A stretch of DNA of 62,785 nucleotides from a virus. The stretch is from positions 1 through 62,785 of the IMG/VR virus record IMGVR_UViG_3300035128_000038; one strand, 5' to 3'. The translations under genes and the position numbers were made by a program. Of the stretch, positions 60,468 through 62,785 are shown one piece after another; position 1 is the first letter of the stretch; each line of letters opens with the position of its first letter. The notes below the pieces were generated by a model. That model saw nothing but the letters and a program-made list of their open reading frames with translations. It did not search any database and was not told the DNA's origin.

Positions 60468-60742
60468 GGTTTTTGGTGACAATTTCCCTCCACCTTATGA
60501 CCATTTCGTAGTTTTTTCACCAACTTCCTCGCATACTTCCGGGCCGCCGGGACCCAGGGTTCATCCCGCTCGACGACAATTTCGATGTACTGTTCCAAAA
60601 ATGCAATCCTGACCTCCGGTGAAGCGTCTCGCCCGACTCGATGGGTTCCAAGGTTGTCTAAAAACATCTTCTCATCCCTGAGACCGTAGGGACGGCTGGG
60701 GTTTTTGGATTCGAGTCGGCGCTTAGTCAAACTCACCCCCAC
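60464..60742 (-). CDS. Hypothetical protein (92 aa)
   Basis: A 92-residue basic, helical protein (SPEVRIAFLEQYIEIVVERDEPW, ARKYARKLVKKLRNGHKVE), likely to bind DNA or RNA. The GTG at 60742 is the longest start; the ribosome site is unclear. It ends inside the -35 box of the candidate late promoter. Unknown function. Confidence 0.5.
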   Translation of the reverse strand: MGVSLTKRRLESKNPSRPYGLRDEKMFLDNLGTHRVGRDASPEVRIAFLEQYIEIVVERDEPWVPAARKYARKLVKKLRNGHKVEGNCHQKP

Positions 60743-60759
60743 AACTGCGTGTTAAGCCC

Positions 60760-61224
60760 TTAGTTATCAGTTCTCCTGGCAAACTCTGCCAAAAGCAATG
60801 CCTCGGCCCGATTATGATCTTTCTTTCGCTTGAGCTTGTCAGCCATTTGGGGGAAAATGCGCCTTGCCCGGTCCCGGCTCATTTCCTTGGTGTCTCCTTT
60901 GGGCATGGAGTCGAATATTAGCTTTTTCCACTTCCGGGGGGTCACGTAGTCAAAAGGAATGCCCAAGGCTTCCAGTCTACCTATCCAGGTTCCGAAATTA
61001 ACTCCGAATTTAAATGTGCTGGATAGTCCCTGTTTCGGCATGGCTGACACTTTTTCGATAATAGCTTTCATTTTAAAACCGTCATCGTCTGCGAGCATCT
61101 TTAGCCATTCCAGACATTCACCATCTTCAAAGTCTAAAATCTGGCATGTTGTTTTTGGGTCGGGATAGATAACTGCCATGGCCCCCGTAGCTCCTGGATC
61201 TATACCGATGTAGATTTTTTTCAT
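60760..61224 (-). CDS. RuvC-like Holliday junction resolvase
   Basis: A 154-residue protein of the phage RuvC type: IYIGIDPGATGAMAV (Asp9), KAIIEKVS (Glu57), KKDHNRAEALLLAE (Asp136, His137, Glu141), the RNase-H-fold catalytic set, and WIGRLEALGIPFDYVTPRKWKK as the specific phage segment. It should resolve four-way junctions in replicated DNA before packaging. It is divergent from the plus-strand moron. Confidence 0.9.
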   Translation of the reverse strand: MKKIYIGIDPGATGAMAVIYPDPKTTCQILDFEDGECLEWLKMLADDDGFKMKAIIEKVSAMPKQGLSSTFKFGVNFGTWIGRLEALGIPFDYVTPRKWKKLIFDSMPKGDTKEMSRDRARRIFPQMADKLKRKKDHNRAEALLLAEFARRTDN

Positions 61225-61242
61225 TTTTTTTGCATTTTTTCC

Positions 61243-61276
61243 TTGACATACGGGAAACCCCGTATTATCCTATAAT
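61243..61276 (+). promoter_or_regulatory. Moron promoter with an internal palindrome
   Basis: TTGACA (61243-61248) and TATCCT (61266-61271; TATAAT at 61271) form a promoter. The spacer holds ATACGGG-AAAC-CCCGTAT (61248-61265), a perfect seven-base inverted repeat touching the -35 box, which is the typical plan of an operator. It drives the two plus-strand genes and is probably bound by the encoded XRE protein. Confidence 0.7.
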
Positions 61277-61302
61277 TAACAAAACGACAGGAGGATAATC
61301 CG

Positions 61303-61527
61303 ATGACCAACGCCAGAACCAAATTGTTAATTTATTGGGACACAAGCGATCCCCAAGACAACGGCTGGGCTTATCAATATTGGGGCTATGATGATGCTGG
61401 GTATATGTCCAACGTTGATTCTGGAGGGCTTTCCAACACCAACTTTGAAGCCTCAGACAAAGAACTTCTTGAAGAGGGAAAAACTCTCGGCTATACATTC
61501 GATGAATTTGAAATTGTAAGACAATGA
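61303..61527 (+). CDS. Moron gene 1: small acidic protein
   Basis: A 74-residue acidic protein (LIYWDTSDPQDNGWAYQYWGYDDAG, then SDKELLEEGKTLGYTFDEFEI). AGGAGG lies eight bases before the ATG. Its TGA overlaps the next ATG. Transcribed against all its neighbours, with its own promoter. It may be the effector of a two-gene unit with the XRE gene: an anti-defence factor or toxin-type protein, but no motif identifies it. Confidence 0.65.
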   Translation: MTNARTKLLIYWDTSDPQDNGWAYQYWGYDDAGYMSNVDSGGLSNTNFEASDKELLEEGKTLGYTFDEFEIVRQ

Positions 61528-61721
61528 CCCCCGCTGACCTCAAAGCCATCCGCCGCCGCCTGGGCCTCACCCAAAAGGGTCTGGCCCAGGCTCTCACCAA
61601 TCTGGATTGTCCCACCTCTCCCCGCACCGTGGAGGGGTGGGAGCAGGGCCACCCTCGGACCCCTATTCCCCGGTGGTTGCCTGCTGTCATCCAGCTCATG
61701 TTAATGGCCTCCCCGGAATAA
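61524..61721 (+). CDS. Moron gene 2: XRE-type regulator
   Basis: A 65-residue helix-turn-helix protein (DLKAIRRRLGLTQKGLAQALTN, PTSPRTVEGWEQGHPRTPIPRW), like the small antitoxin/regulator class. The start overlaps the previous stop. Its last 21 bp overlap the end of a gene on the opposite strand. It probably binds the palindrome at 61248-61265 and controls its own operon. Confidence 0.7.
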   Translation: MTPADLKAIRRRLGLTQKGLAQALTNLDCPTSPRTVEGWEQGHPRTPIPRWLPAVIQLMLMASPE

Positions 61722-61868
61722 CTCCCACTTCTCCCAAGGTTTGGGGCAGACCTCAATTCCTGCCCCGCATTTCTCATTCTCCCAGTGCCAGCATTGCCAG
61801 GTATTCAGGGGCGGCTCGCTTTGGCACCATGGGATATAAATTGGGCAGTCTTGTTTTAATTCACTCAT
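61701..61868 (-). CDS. Small Cys/Trp-rich protein (55 aa)
   Basis: The ATG at 61868 overlaps the previous TGA (ATGA). The product has four cysteines and many tryptophans (CPIYIPWCQSEPP, CWHWENEKCGAGIEVCPKPW), a likely metal-binding fold. It converges with and overlaps the XRE gene by 21 bp. Function unknown. Confidence 0.65.
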   Translation of the reverse strand: MSELKQDCPIYIPWCQSEPPLNTWQCWHWENEKCGAGIEVCPKPWEKWELFRGGH

Positions 61869-62149
61869 GGCACAATCCCCGCCCGTTGAAGGCGCTTTCT
61901 TGCCCGTTCAAACATCTCCTTATTGCTAAGATACGGACCCTCAATGTTACCTGGCTGACATCCTAAATAATGACCAGTACACCGGATGCAAGCATCGTTC
62001 AAACCGCCATCATTTTTAACGTCAAACCCATACGCTTTACAAAACAGGCATGTCTCCGGACCAATACAAATTTGTTTCTTAATCCACCGTTGCCACTTTT
62101 TCTCAGTGGCCACCGCCAGTAAGATTTCACGCTCGTTTCTCTCGGTCAT
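61865..62149 (-). CDS. Small Cys-rich protein (94 aa)
   Basis: A 94-residue protein: CIGPETCLFCKAYGFDVKN, then CIRCTGHYLGCQPG, six or more cysteines that could bind zinc or an iron-sulfur cluster, and a helical end (SNKEMFERARKRLQRAG). Coupled by ATGA overlaps at both ends. Function unknown. Confidence 0.65.
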   Translation of the reverse strand: MTERNEREILLAVATEKKWQRWIKKQICIGPETCLFCKAYGFDVKNDGGLNDACIRCTGHYLGCQPGNIEGPYLSNKEMFERARKRLQRAGIVP

Positions 62150-62310
62150 ATCTCATCCAGGTCTTCAAGTTTTTGTCTTGCTTTCATAAAATCTTCCAGC
62201 AACACAGGCACATCCTCTTCATCGCTTGCAATAAATCTTTGCTTAACACTTTCATATTCCCGCCACGCCTCCAGCCGCTCTTTTAAATTAGTAATTTCTG
62301 TTGTGCTCAT
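62146..62310 (-). CDS. Small coiled-coil protein (54 aa)
   Basis: The ATG at 62310 overlaps the previous TGA; the TGA at 62146-62148 overlaps the next ATG. The product is acidic and helical (TTEITNLKERLEAWREYES, EDVPVLLEDFMKARQKL), predicting a short coiled coil. No family known. Confidence 0.6.
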   Translation of the reverse strand: MSTTEITNLKERLEAWREYESVKQRFIASDEEDVPVLLEDFMKARQKLEDLDEI

Positions 62311-62654
62311 ATCTTCCCCAGGTCTTTGAGTTCGTTTTCTATTTCCTTATTAATTTCATTGTTAGGAAAGCCCATTCGTTTTAGATATTCCCTTAGAAGT
62401 CCGGCATATCTTTTTTGACACGCCTCAAACTTCTCATTTAGCCATTCAATTTCAATTCTCAGGTCTTTGCAAAGCTCAAGTTGCTCCTCTGTCCACTCCA
62501 GCCGCTCCGCTTGGGCGTCTATCTGGCGCTCATAGCACATTCTGCCCCTGTGATAACCTGGCTCACAATCCATCTTGACCGTCCAACAATCATAGGTTGT
62601 GGCACGAGACTCACCACATATTTCCTCAGCCCCACAAAACGGGCAAACGCTCAT
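62307..62654 (-). CDS. Zinc-finger and coiled-coil protein (115 aa)
   Basis: A 115-residue protein beginning MSVCPFCGAEEICGESRATTYD, a CxxC ribbon shared with common phage Lar/restriction-alleviation-type small proteins, followed by a coiled coil (EEQLELCKDLRIEIEWLNEK). It ends KDLGKI. The start overlaps the previous stop. A Lar-like role is possible but not proved. Confidence 0.6.
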   Translation of the reverse strand: MSVCPFCGAEEICGESRATTYDCWTVKMDCEPGYHRGRMCYERQIDAQAERLEWTEEQLELCKDLRIEIEWLNEKFEACQKRYAGLLREYLKRMGFPNNEINKEIENELKDLGKI

Positions 62655-62785
62655 TTTGGCTTTCTCCTGAGTGGTACTAAGTCCTGCTTTTCATTGGGCC
62701 ATGTACTCATGAGCCTGTCCAGATTATCCCTTATCATTCTCTGCCAGATGTCTTTCCATATTTGATCCATTGCTTTGACCCTCAA
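62651..62785 (-). CDS. C-terminal part of the gene that crosses the window ends (or a separate 39-aa gene)
   Basis: The frame is open from the edge to a TGA overlapping the next ATG. Read from 62785 it continues without a stop from the frame ending at position 1, so the joined protein has a tail DQIWKDIWQRMIRDNLDRL. An internal ATG at 62770 with GAGGG nine bases upstream would allow a separate short gene. I favour the joined version because the overlap pattern of neighbours continues through. Confidence 0.55.
   Translation of the reverse strand: MRVKAMDQIWKDIWQRMIRDNLDRLMSTWPNEKQDLVPLRRKPK

Noticed and set aside
60399-60515. Small plus-strand frame before the terminase region
   Set aside because: It lies opposite the late leader and the 92-aa gene, has no ribosome site, and shows no coding character.

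Overview
This window looks like a complete, temperate, podovirus-type phage genome of about 62.8 kb, opened at an arbitrary point. On the minus strand a reading frame runs off position 1 and continues in frame from position 62785 to a stop at 62651, so the map is probably circular or circularly permuted. The integrase gene and a phage attachment site lie among phage genes rather than at an edge, which fits a free phage genome better than an integrated prophage. The head genes (portal, scaffold, coat, terminase pair) and the lack of any tape measure, sheath or tube gene suggest a short-tailed virion. The host is probably Gram-negative: there is a predicted lipoprotein, there are Sec-type signal peptides, and the attachment core is the 3' half of a bacterial proline tRNA. 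I cannot name the host; the coding style would suit a Desulfobacterota-like bacterium, but that is only an impression.

Layout. (1) 1-2885, minus: early genes with a helicase-loader-like protein, a DUF4373-type replication initiator and an RMF-like protein. (2) 2886-6010: attP core, arm-type repeats, tyrosine integrase, an excisionase-like protein, two other small regulators and two divergent Cro/CI-type repressors around repeated operator-like sequences. (3) 6038-11093, plus: an early operon with a protein carrying 23 tetrapeptide repeats, a candidate tRNA-like structured RNA, several very small overlapping genes, a Cas4/RecB-type nuclease and a probable single-strand annealing protein, closed by a terminator. 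(4) 60328 down to 11092, minus: an almost unbroken run of about 49 kb of late genes. In transcription order these are the terminase subunits, a block of small zinc-ribbon proteins, portal, scaffold, coat and decoration proteins, a nine-gene glycan-modification cassette, neck and stabilisation proteins, ejection proteins with a 3951-residue polyvalent protein, a tailspike, an AdoMet-decarboxylase-like protein, a lysis cassette with a nuclease/phosphatase-fold enzyme, and a secreted beta-rich protein. (5) 60464-62785: early minus genes including a RuvC-like resolvase, interrupted by a two-gene plus-strand moron with its own promoter and palindrome.

How it works together (inference): the divergent repressors and integrase set lysogeny; the early arms supply replication initiation, recombination and Holliday resolution, with polymerase and helicase taken from the host; the late run is read from a promoter near 60450 through a terminator placed just before the terminase, an arrangement that suggests control by antitermination. 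The most unusual parts are the late-expressed glycosyltransferase/methyltransferase/sulfotransferase/radical-SAM cassette, three structural-type late proteins with signal peptides, a module of about 85 residues carried by three neighbouring virion genes, and the tRNA-like RNA.
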